DNA of 18,590 nucleotides, taken from the NCBI GenBank assembly GCA_038093515.1, contig JBBPSI010000365.1, forward strand, positions 1-18,590, in the 5' to 3' direction. Position numbers and translations under genes: made by a program. The notes under the pieces are model-generated. The model had not been told where the DNA came from, made no database searches, and saw only the letters and a list, made by a program, of their open reading frames with translations. The DNA comes from Butyriboletus loyo. Its lineage: Eukaryota > Basidiomycota > Agaricomycetes > Boletales > Boletaceae. Position 1 is the first letter of the stretch; each line of letters starts with the position of its first letter. Shown here one piece after another: positions 8,996 through 17,841 of the stretch.

Positions 8996-9302
8996 GTACC
9001 CCCTGGCCTCCATCAAGAAGGACTCCAGGGCAGCAGTATACATGGGCAGTTGGTTGTTGGGACAAAGGTGGGTATGGACAGTGCAGGCGAGGGCATATGG
9101 GTGGTAGAGGGAGGCGAGGGTACAGAGGACATAATCTCTGGTGAAGTCCATATGTTGCTTGAGAGCATACATAGCAACAGGATTTTCTAGGACTGCGGCG
9201 TAGAGGACACAGCGGGAGGTGACAGGGAGACGAGAAGAGCAGACAGGGGGCTGAGGCAGGAGCAGGGTGTCATTGGTAGCAGGAGGAATGGCCATCTTTG
9301 TT

Positions 9303-12300
9303 TTACTGAGAAGATGGAGAGGGGAAATCCTTGGAGTGGCGCAGTTTATAAGCCTGAAGCAGGGCCTGTGCATGGACCAGGTTCCTGTTTGGTTCCCAAG
9401 TGTTCTCCACTGTGGAGTATCCTTTCCAGGATACAAGGAATTGGTGGTGTCCCTTGGATCCACAATATGATAAGATCTTATCGATCTTGTACTCTTCATC
9501 TCCGTCTATTTCTTCCAGAGGGGGATTAGTGAAATTCGGACCATGCTCCACAGTCTCACGATAAGGAGTTAGGAGAGATGCATGGAAAACATCATGAATT
9601 TTCCAGGTTGGTGATAGCCAGAGCCTGTACACCATAGGAGAGATGACTTGGGCAATCTCGAACAGGCCTTCCCATCTTGGGGCAAGCTTCTTTGATGGGT
9701 ACCTGAGCCTCAGGTTATGCCCTTCAAGCCAAACCTTATCTCCAGTTTTCCATGGACAGAATTTTGATGAGATCCATTCTTTCATCAGCTGTTGTGCCTT
9801 TACATGGGCCTCTAGGGCTTCTGTTCGGGCTCCCGTAAGTTCTGAAAGTCTGGATTTGAGGGTGGGGAGGAATGTCTTTCCGATTGGAGGATAAGATCTC
9901 GGTTCATACCTGACCATCAGGGAGAAGGGAGTCACGTTTGTCAAGGAGTGAGTCATTGAGTTGTGGGAAAACTCGGCCATGGGAAGCAGCTCAGCCCATT
10001 GTTCCAGGTGACCATTGCAGAAGATCCTCAGATAAGTTTCCAGCTCTTGGTTGACATGCTCAGTTTCTCCATCAGTCTGAGGGTAATATACAGAGGAGAG
10101 GGCAAGATTGTAGTTGAGGAGCCTTGCGAGTTCTCTGGCAAAGGCAGAGGCGAACTGGGGGCCTTGGTCAGAGATGCATTGGGTGTGAAGGCCAAATTGG
10201 AGGAAGACAGTTTTGAAAAATAATTTAGTGATTCCTGCCATGTCGATGTCTTTGTTGCAAGGGGAATAAATTACCCCCTTCGTAAGCCCATGGTCTACCA
10301 TGACCATGACTGAATCATAACCCAAAGAGGGAGGGAGCCCAGTAATGAGGTCAACAGAGACCTGTTTGAAAGGACAAGAGGCCACACTGGCCAGAGGAGT
10401 CAGAGGAGGGACAGTGGGATGGGTGTTAACCTTGTGCACTTGGCAAACAGCACAGCCAGAAATGAAACATTGGACGAGGTTGGCCATATCAGGCCACCAA
10501 TAATCCTGTTGTACCAGGTTCTGGGTATGAAAGATACCACCATGACCTCCAGCAGGACTTTCGTGTAGGGAGCGTACAAGGTTGACACAAGCGGCTTCCA
10601 GGATGTACCATTTCTTCTGGAAATACAGGTCGGTGCCGTCAAAGTTCCAATCACCTGCATTCATCTTGGGAAAGAGGGGGGAATCCTCATACAGGGCTTG
10701 CATGCATCGCTTGATCATGGAATCAGTGGGGGATGAGGCAGCGATCTTTTCTGCAAGGGCTAGGTTGATTTTCCTAGTGAACAAGTTATTGGGAAGGAGA
10801 GTGACTTCCTGGTTGTTAGCGGAAGTGTCGATATTGTTACAATGGGATAGGGCATTGGCAGGGCCCATCTGGGTGCCGGAGATGTGGTGGAAGTGGAGGT
10901 CAAAGTCTTGCAAGAACATTAACCAGCGGGCTTGTCGGTGGGACAGCTTGTTGGGTTGTCAGAAGTAAGTAAGATTCTTGTGGTTGGTGAGAATCTCCAC
11001 TTGGTGACCGGTATCCCAAAGATAGTGTTGCCATTCTTCCAAGGCATGGATGACCGCAAGCAACTCCTGGTCATAGATATTGTAATTGCGCTCAGCAGGG
11101 GAGAGCATCTTTGAGAGATACGCACAGGGGTGTAGGTCACCATTGATATCTTTTTGCATGAGCACTGCTCCAGTGGTGGTGAGGGAGGCATCTGTCATGA
11201 TAGCAAATGGCTTTGTGACATTGGGCATAGAGAGAATGGGTTGGTGCAAGAAGGATTGTTTGATCGCTTGAAATGCTTTTTCACCAGCAGGGGTCCAAGC
11301 CCAGGGGGAGTTCTTCTTCATCAAGTTGTGCAGTGGCTTCACGATGTGGGAGAAGTCCTGAATGAATCTGCGATAGAAATTGCAGAATCCAATGAAGGAT
11401 CTGACCGCCTTTACTGAGGTAGGGGGATTCCACTTGCAAATTGCCTTCAACTAGGTAGGGTCCATCTTGACCTGCCCTTCTTGGACCATCATTCCAAGGC
11501 ACCCCACTCTGCCAGCATCAAACAAACACTTTTCCAACTTGAGAAATAGTTTGTGTTCACACAACCTTTCCAGGACACAGATTGTTCATGCCTCATGCAT
11601 GGCAGTGGTGGTGGAATGGATTAAGAGATCATCCATGTAGATGATCAGCCATCCTTCAGCCATGAGGTTGCCAAAGATATGATCCATCAGTGCCTGGAAC
11701 ATGGCAGGGGAGTTGCAAAGTCCAAAGAACATCACCATTGGTTTGAATAATCCCTGGGGGGTGATGAACGCTGCTTTCCAGTGGTCATTTGGTTTGATGA
11801 GGATGTTGTTGTATCCCCAGCAGATATCCATTTTGGTGAAAATCTTCAACCCTTTGAGATGGTTGATGAGGTCAGAGATGAGAGGGAGGGGGTAGGCATT
11901 CTTGACAGTATGGGAGTTCAGGTACTGATAGTCCTGACAGGTGCGCAGCGAACTATCCTTCTTGGACATGAAGAAGAAGGGGGTTGCTTGGGGGGACTTG
12001 GAAGGAGTGATCTTCCCAGACTTGAGGTGTTCCTTGACGAAGGCCTTGCATGCCTCAGACTCTTTCAGGTTCAAGGGGTAGACTTTAGCAACTTTGGGTA
12101 CGAAGTCTTTGTCTAAGTCGATAGTGTGGTCAAAAGATCTGGACAGGGGTAACTCCTCAGTGTTTTTCTTGTCAAAAACATCTGCAAAAGACTTGAATGG
12201 GGTTGGAAGGACTGCCTTCTCCTTGATGACCTGTGAGGCAATCTCAGTCATGATGGTTGCTTTTCTAATAAGGTATGTGTCCCTTGCTGAAGCATCTACT

Positions 12301-12850
12301 CGCTTCTTCCAGAGCTTGGTGATCTTGGAGTCTGGGTCCAAGTCCAGGTACCATACCAGGTAATGCTGGGTGACTGCCCTAGGCAAGTTGTGTCAGGGTT
12401 TCTTTACTTGATCTGGGAGATTGATATGGCTGGTGACCCAATCTATTACTGGGTTTGCTTTGCAAAGCCATGGTAATTCCAGGATCATATTTTCTTTTCC
12501 AATGTTGAGGACTAGAAAACTCTGTTCTTCCTCTGTTTCTCCAATCCTGATGGAGATGGTAACTTTGTGTCAGATGACTCCTCCTTGGTTGTTAGACCTG
12601 TCCACGTTCTGTGCACAGAGTGGCTTGGGCAGCTGTTCCATTGGCAATCTCTTTCACTTCACTAGATCCTGGTCTATGAAGCATCCGCTTGCACTGCTGT
12701 CTACCAGGGCGAATGTGTTGATGATTTGACCCCCTTCATGCACGAAAATTGATACTGGAACTCGAATAGATTGCGCATGGAGATTTGATAAAACTACAGG
12801 GGTAATTACATGGAGAGGCGAAGATGTCAAAACTTCCCTCTCTTCTAAAA
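9303..12850 (-). pseudogene. pol: Decayed pol of element D
   Basis: A single minus-strand frame from the frameshift window to TAA 9303-9305, about 1180 codons with no indel. Domains: protease (ALVDSSASGCFID near 12700); RT at about 12200-11600 with TKMDI and IIYMDDLLIHS; RNase H at about 11300-10900; integrase finger with HESPAGGH and CAVC; integrase core with SVDLITG, SDQGPQF and DGETEHVN; chromodomain near 9520-9350 (FLVSWKGYSTVENTWEP). Six premature stops: TGA at 12654, 12570, 12393, 11586 and 10959, TAG at 11451 (lowest base given). Key residues are also damaged by transitions: protease DSG is DSS (12693-12695), and the third RNase H aspartate in TDHKNL is N (10983-10985). The RT YMDD is intact. 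Clearly inactive as it stands. Confidence 0.95.
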
Positions 12851-12857
12851 ATCCTTA
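12845..12857 (-). promoter_or_regulatory. Gag-pol -1 frameshift window of element D
   Basis: The pol frame is closed upstream by TAA (12855-12857) and the gag frame ends at TAG (12845-12847); pol lies in the -1 frame relative to gag. The shift must therefore happen within these 13 nt. On the minus strand they contain GAT TTT TAG: a P-site TTT can slip back one base onto TTT, placing TTA in the A site in place of the stop. Confidence 0.6.
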
Positions 12858-14127
12858 GGCCTGGCTTTGGCCACTACTCCTGTTGTGATGGGCAACTTTT
12901 CTTCTTCATTATTGAAGCAAGCCTTGAGTACATTCAGGACATTGTCCTGCTGGGTGCCTTGACCTTTCAACTTGGACAAGTAGTTGATGAGTGGGGAGGG
13001 CTTTGGTTCGGGGAGTGTGATGATGGTGGTGCAAGCACACTGGGGGCTGCGAGGAGGATGAGGGAAAGGACTTTGGGGATTCTGTCCATTGTGAGGGGGA
13101 CAATGGTGGTTCATGGAGCGACAGCCAACTTGGTGGCATATGAAGCATTTGTTTTGCTTCATGTACTCCACGTGTTGCATGGGAGTAAGTCAGATGGCGT
13201 CAACATTCATGGCATTGGGGTCCCTTCAGCTGGACGAGGGCTTGGAGGAGGAGGAGAAGGTAGGAATGTACTGTTTCCCAGCACGAAGGTTGTCAATTCT
13301 TTTATGCTGCACATGGAAGGCGGAGGCCTTGTTGGCCCATCCATGGAAAGTGGTGGGGACTTTCTCACATGAGAGGACTGCCTCAGTGAGATGAGGGTTG
13401 AGACCTTGAATGAACCACTCTATCAATGCCTTTTTGTCAGAGATCCCTGATTTGGCTGCGAGGAGCTGGAACTCTGTGATGTAGGTGTTATACCTGTCCT
13501 TGCGGTTGTTCTTGTTCTGGGTGAGGTTCCCCAGATCAATATGGGCGCTTTCTCCTACATCAAAGGGGTGGAAGACACTTTCAAAGTCCTCACAGACCGT
13601 CTTGAACTCTTTTTGCAGCTCCATGGGGTTTCTGTCAAGATTGAGCTTCATTCAACCTTCAGAAAATGTCTTTCCTTTTCCTTCGCTCATTTTGGTGAGG
13701 AGGGTGCCGATTTTTGACTTGTCGTCTGAGAATGCTGTGGGGTTCATTTCGAAATATGTGTGCATGGTGAGGAGCCATCAGGAGGCATCCTCATTCAGCC
13801 CAGAGAAGTCCTTGGGAATGGTGTTTTTTCTTTCGCTAGACATATTGTCGTCATCGTCGTCAAGGGGGAACGCAGGAAAGTAGTATGGTGGAGACAGGGG
13901 GTGAGAGATGTGGGGGATTCTATCAAGGTAGTCACTGTTATAAGCATCGTCATCATCAGAGGGCTGCTCAGATCCTTGCCCTAGACCCTGGTCCTTGGGT
14001 TGGTAAGAGGGTTCTGGGTCAGGTTGGGGCTGAGGGTCTGGCTGGGCAGGAGAGCTAGGCGGTGATGGGTTGTCAATGATGATGGGTTCCGGTTCAGGAG
14101 AAGGAATGCAGAAAGAGCGACCAACAT
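12845..14127 (-). pseudogene. gag: Decayed gag of element D
   Basis: The minus-strand frame ending at TAG 12845-12847 holds the capsid-like region (FSGLNEDAS, HTYFEMNP, then the ORF from MKLNLDRNP near 13651). DPNAMNVDAI follows, then a cysteine motif CFICHQVGCRSMNHHC that has GC where a zinc knuckle has GH. Premature TGA codons lie at 13778, 13652, 13226 and 13190 (lowest base). The N-terminal acidic, proline-rich part is open in this frame up to about 14100. The likely start, ATG 14125-14127, is in another frame, so one base has probably been lost near 14100. Gag forms the particle; here it is non-functional. Start placement is uncertain; identity as gag rests on position, composition and the motif before the knuckle. 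Confidence 0.82.
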
Positions 14128-14203
14128 GTCTTGATCATGGGGTGGTAATGGTGGGCAAGAGGGGAGGGCAGCTTTACTGCTGAGAAGCAGAAGCAAGGTG
14201 AAG

Positions 14204-14213
14204 ATCTAGTTCT
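14204..14213 (-). other. Putative self-priming primer-binding site of element D
   Basis: Two bases after the 5' LTR, the minus strand reads AGAACTAGAT. No tRNA 3'-end complement such as TGG is present. The 10 bases are exactly complementary to ATCTAGTTCT in the LTR (14357-14366), which begins 33 nt after the start of the TATA box, where the RNA should start. This is the arrangement of Tf1-type self-priming. Confidence 0.55.
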
Positions 14214-14215
14214 TT

Positions 14216-14630
14216 TGTTATGCTGGTGCGCTAACAACTAGAACACCAGGCAGCACTCTGGAGTAGCTGCAGAACTCAGGAGATGGTTCTCAGACTATGT
14301 CTTAGTACACACACTAAGAGTCTGGAGTGAAACTAATTGCTAGCAGGTTACTATGTAGAACTAGATAAAGTACAGGTGTTCTAGGACTGGGTTTATATAG
14401 TACAGAGGTCTGTGCACAGACCATGACCCCAATTGGGTCACAAGAATCATAAAGACTAAAGTGGAAGGGATACTCAAGAACATTCTGGAGTATGAAGGAA
14501 ACAGCATCCAGGTGCAGGAAGTGATGACTAATCAGAACGGTCGTACCATTCAAAGGGAACTAGCAAAAGGTTAGGAGAAGATCATAGTCCAATCGGTAGA
14601 GGAGAGAAAAAGTAGACCACTACCATAACA
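14216..14630 (-). repeat. 5' LTR of element D (415 bp)
   Basis: Plus-strand ends TGTTATGCTGGTG and CCATAACA, followed by TACTT (14631-14635), the partner of 6124-6128. Minus-strand TATATAAA lies at 14392-14399. Confidence 0.95.
14392..14399 (-). promoter_or_regulatory. TATA box of the element D 5' LTR
   Basis: TATATAAA on the minus strand, just downstream of the palindrome GGTCTGTGCACAGACC (plus strand 14407-14422). The expected start is near 14366. Confidence 0.6.
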
Positions 14631-14648
14631 TACTTAGTCTTATCTCTT

Positions 14649-15589
14649 TTTTTTTTTTTTTTGGTTCTGTGTTTATTGTCCTGCAGGGCCAGGGCCCTTT
14701 GCCAGACAGTACATACTGTGCTTCTAATGAATTATTGTAATTGTTCTGCTATGTGCATGTGTTATCAGCTTGGGCATGAGCGGGCCTGCATGGGGCTGTG
14801 TGGATTTTAGTAAGGGGGGATCCTGGTGACCTGATATTGGGTCCTGAGCACATGGGCTGGGCTTTGTTCTTTAGAACGGGTGTGCTGGTGTGCTGTGTGC
14901 TGTGGGTGTTTATTGGCTTTCTGTTTAGGGGTTTGGGGGACTTAGGTCAGCGAAGATGTGGGTGAAGTGCAAGGTGGAATGAATGTATCATAGCGTGGCT
15001 TTGATGCATTTTGTAACGATAGCAACGCACGGTCGAATGCCAGTACGAATACAATGCCACAAGCGGTCCACTACAGTTGCAGCTCTACACAAAGAACTGG
15101 CAAGTATGAACTAGGAGTCTTAGCTTAATCCTCAACTGTTGCCAGCGAATAGACAAGTGGTTAAAACTAGGGAATCCTAGTCTAACCACGAGCCCTTTTA
15201 TATTGTACAAGGATGCGCACAGACCATGCTGTGCGTGTGAGGAATTACTATACATGGCTAGACTAAAGAAGAGAAGCGCAACAGTGATTAACCACACGAG
15301 GTGCGGGGATCATAAAGAAGAGAAGTAAACGGAGATTAAATACATGTGTTGTGACATCATAGAGTCTAGGCCTGGTCTAGGCCATGACATCATATGCTTA
15401 GTCAGCAAGAGATCACATGTAAGTTCCCACGATCACGTGCGCTATGTCACGTGACCTTTGAAAGCGAAATCGACTAAGTCCGAAGTGAAAGTGTACGAAG
15501 TGTGCAAATAAAATGTTATGATTATAACACATTTGGGGTCATTTAGTAGCTGGGGGATTTGCCTGGCTTTGGCTTGCAGTTTTTGGCGG
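14649..15589 (-). mobile_element. Poly(A)-tailed retroposon with 13-bp target duplication
   Basis: Flanked by the direct repeat AGTCTTATCTCTT (14636-14648 and 15590-15602). At its left end the plus strand has a 16-base T run, i.e. a poly(A) tail on the minus strand, and AATAAA (14672-14677) lies about 10 bases before it. Both features are hallmarks of LINE-type target-primed insertion. Without the solo LTR at 15012-15529 and its duplicated 5 bp, it is about 420 bp. No coding frame; it could be a SINE, a 5'-truncated LINE or a retroposed transcript. Confidence 0.6.
15012..15529 (-). repeat. Solo LTR of the A/B-related family in the retroposon (518 bp)
   Basis: Plus-strand ends TGTAACGATAGC and ATTATAACA, with perfect CATTT duplications (15007-15011, 15530-15534). 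Inverted repeat at 15157-15189. Both TGACGTCA sites now read TGACATCA. Confidence 0.92.
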
Positions 15590-15602
15590 AGTCTTATCTC
15601 TT

Positions 15603-16841
15603 ATCTATAACATATCATCATGTAATTCATACTATACCTTATATAGGTACTATACAGTACACAAGTACAAACACTCCTGTACTGTATATAAGACAGCCCT
15701 TATGGCTTGTCACTTTTCTTTAGATCTTTCAGTTCTTTTATCACTACTGTGATATCTCTAAGTTGAGCCCTGCTCCTTATAACTCTCATACTCTTGAAGT
15801 ATTCCCTGTTTGCGATACACACTCTCATATTATCAGTGAGTCTTTCCACTGATAGGTTTACCCTTGCATCCTTTGTTGCCCTCAGTGCACCTGCTCGGAC
15901 TTTACCAATTCCAAAAATAGGTTTATCCTTGCATTCTTCATTGCCCTCAGTATGCCTGCTCAGACTTTACCATGCTGAATGATGCAAGATGGGACTGAGA
16001 GTGAAGAACTCTGCTACAGGAAGAACTTAATCCAATCAAAAGCAAAGAAATAAAGAAAAGGGTGTAATATGATCAACCCCAAAGAGAAGTAGAGAGGTAA
16101 CGAAGAGATGAACACCAGGGAAGGTCATTTCCACTGATGTCTTTACAGAAAACCTGAAATTCAGGACTTCCTCCACTGTGGAACAGACTAGAGAGGACAC
16201 AGAAATGCGAGGAGATGGATGGAATCCATTGGCTATGGCTTGAAGATTGAGAAACAAGGATGGCAGGTGACTAGACAATCACACAGAGAGGCAGGAGAGT
16301 TGAAAAGTAATATTTTAGGTCATAGTTACAACCTTTTTATAGTCTGGGCATTTCCCAAGACTTGAAACACTAAGGATAAGTGAAAACTAAATAAAAATCT
16401 CAAGGAAATCATTGACAGAATGTATATGATCATAGCAGTTGTCATAGAAGTCAATCAGATATAATAAGTACAAGATCGAATAGAAAGGAACCTACCTGTG
16501 AATACTTTCCAGACACACAGAACCTTGACATAGAACCTTAATGACCACAGAAATATTGGAAAGGATAGAACTTGATGAGGAAGTGGAAAGGAAGTGAAGA
16601 TAGTTGTGAAGTGATTATTTGTGATGTATGTGAATGCTGAATTGCCAGGAGGAGGAGTGATTGCAACCTAGAGGATGTGTTCTCTATAATGCCATAATCA
16701 AGGGCTTTCCAAAAATATATACATTGCTTATGTAATTCATTTTATATTTACCAATTAAGCAAGGGTACTCATTGCAACAGTTTTGTTGCTGACCCTATAA
16801 AATGTTAGAATCATATGTTGTGGCTGAGTATTACATAAGAA
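15603..16841. other. AT-rich stretch with no recognised gene
   Basis: CpG-poor. Holds a TATA-like GTATATAAGACAG near 15680 and the imperfect tandem repeat listed separately. Frames at 15794-15982 (+) and 16036-16278 (-) have no recognisable domain. The right part, from about 16690, is probably the untranslated left end of the Tc1-like element, but I could not find its terminal repeat. Confidence 0.4.
15852..15972 (+). repeat. Imperfect tandem duplication, two 56-bp units
   Basis: Units at 15852-15907 and 15917-15972, both starting ATAGGTTTA and ending GACTTTACCA. I count eight differences, all transitions. Function unknown. Confidence 0.8.
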
Positions 16842-16919
16842 ATGGGACATGTGATGCATAAGAAGTTCAACATTGTGCAAACACATCAAAACACCATCAC
16901 TTTTTCCATTACTTTCATC

Positions 16920-17336
16920 ATGAAATCCCTTTCTATTGAACAAACCAACCAAATCATCTCCTGTCTGGAAATGGGTCAATCCACTTGCCAGATCTCATGT
17001 TGTACTAATCTCAACCACTCTACCATTAGTAGACTTCACTCCAAACACTGTCCAGACCTACTCAAAGCCTCTGGTGGTCACCCATCCCTCATAATTCCCA
17101 CTGACATGTGCCATGCCATTTGTCTTATTGGTACTGGAAAGGCTGAAAATGCTATCCAGGTTACCAAAACTCTTCAGGACATCACAAACCATCCCATCTT
17201 CCCCCAAACCATTCATCATCACCTCAGGAAGGCTGGTATGAAGACTGTGGTGAAGGAGAAATGATCCCTTCTCTCTGTGCATTATAGAAGGGCAAGAATG
17301 GACTTTGCTTTAAGCTATCAGGATTGGACTATGGAG
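16920..17336 (+). pseudogene. Truncated Tc1/mariner-type transposase
   Basis: From ATG 16920 the frame encodes an N-terminal helix-turn-helix (MKSLSIEQTNQIISCLEMGQ to NHSTISRLHSKH). The second, Tc3-like DNA-binding domain follows (TDMCHAICLIG to FPQTIHHHLRKAGMKTV). After TGA 17262-17264 the same frame goes on with RRARMDFALSYQDWTME, the stretch that normally precedes the DDE catalytic domain. The reading then ends where the LTR of element B begins (17337), so the catalytic part is outside the window or lost. An upstream in-frame ATG at 16842 is possible; 16920 fits the family better. Non-functional: one nonsense codon and an insertion. Confidence 0.8.
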
Positions 17337-17829
17337 TGTTATGACAACGAAGTTATCAAGGCACACGGGGTTCCGCAACTGTTGCAGTACTACACAAGTA
17401 CTGGCGATGGTAATGAGGAATAGCTTAGACCTTAATCTCTCAACTGTTGCCAGCGAATAGACAAGTGGTTAAAGCTAGGGAATCCTAGCCGCAACCACAA
17501 GCCCTTTTATATTACAGGGGAATGCGCACAGACCATGCAGTGCGTGAGACTAGTTACTATACATGTACATATGAAGAAGTCACGAGTCGACAATGATGAG
17601 AAATAGAAGTCGACGGTGATCAAAAAGAAGAGAAGCAAACGGAGATTAAATACATGAGGCGTGATGTCATAGAGTCTGGGCCAGTCTGGACCATGACGTC
17701 ATATGCTTAGTCAGCCTGTGGTCACATGTATAATCCCACGATCACGTGCGCTAAGTCACGTGACCTTTGAAAGAGAAATATGACAAAGTCCAAATGCAAA
17801 AGATAGTTATAAGAGATACAATTATAACA
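17337..17829 (-). repeat. 3' LTR of element B (493 bp)
   Basis: Reads TGTTATAATT to CATAACA on the minus strand, about 95% identical to LTR A. One ATGACGTCAT is intact and the other reads ATGACATCAC-like after transition. Inverted repeat at 17465-17498, identical in plan to LTR A. Confidence 0.93.
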
Positions 17830-17841
17830 CCTCCCCCCCCC
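17830..17841 (-). other. Polypurine tract of element B
   Basis: Minus-strand run of nine G, then AGG, adjoining the LTR; as in element A, its first G is the last base of the pol stop TAG. Confidence 0.85.

Larger units (their letters stand above)
6595..9295 (-). pseudogene. Post-pol third gene of element D, triple CCHC zinc-knuckle protein
   Basis: The ATG (9293-9295) lies 7 nt after the pol stop, in another frame. Segments: 9295-8996, 8480-7811 and 6868-6595, interrupted by solo LTRs. Removing each LTR with one target duplication restores an open junction in both places. Total about 410 residues. The N-terminal half (from MAIPPATND through GFGYMVDQLLPG and APVLHPILMALAPRE) looks helical and globular. 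The middle is Pro/Ser-rich. The C-terminal 85 residues hold three zinc knuckles: CFKCSTVGHFCRGC, CPFCHQIAPGHIQEFC (spacing 2-6-4) and CGLCGAVGHIVANC. It ends at TGA 6595-6597. Two further lesions: a frame change near 8115, and loss of one C in the C run at 7934-7939. No signal peptide or membrane segment, so not an envelope. Likely role, inferred: nucleic-acid binding. I do not recognise the N-terminal domain. Confidence 0.75.
6129..14630 (-). mobile_element. Element D: complete, decayed Ty3/Gypsy chromovirus with a third gene
   Basis: Minus-strand element bounded by two 415-bp LTRs and the perfect 5-bp duplication TACTT. Order in its own direction: 5' LTR (14216-14630), primer-binding region, gag, pol with protease, RT, RNase H, integrase and chromodomain, a post-pol gene with zinc knuckles, polypurine tract, and 3' LTR (6129-6543). 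Three later solo-LTR insertions (6869-7810, the nested 6952-7463, and 8486-8995) inflate it from about 7.0 to 8.5 kb. The LTRs differ at 16 positions by my count, 15 of them transitions. Gag-pol has ten premature stops, so it is not autonomous now. Confidence 0.95.

Noticed and set aside
6595..9295. Third gene of D as a retroviral-type envelope
   Set aside because: Position fits, but there is no signal peptide, membrane segment or fusion-type region; zinc knuckles point to nucleic-acid binding.
8897..9499. 200-codon minus-strand frame read as one gene
   Set aside because: It joins pol C-terminal sequence in a wrong frame, the start of the third gene, and part of the solo LTR at 8486-8995; only 9295-8996 is coding.
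12824..13372. 182-codon plus-strand open frame
   Set aside because: Antisense to gag of element D, whose motifs on the minus strand are clear; low-complexity G-rich product.
15620..16320. Possible solo LTR of another family
   Set aside because: TATA-like sequence and a TG start are present, but I could find no matching CA end with a target duplication.
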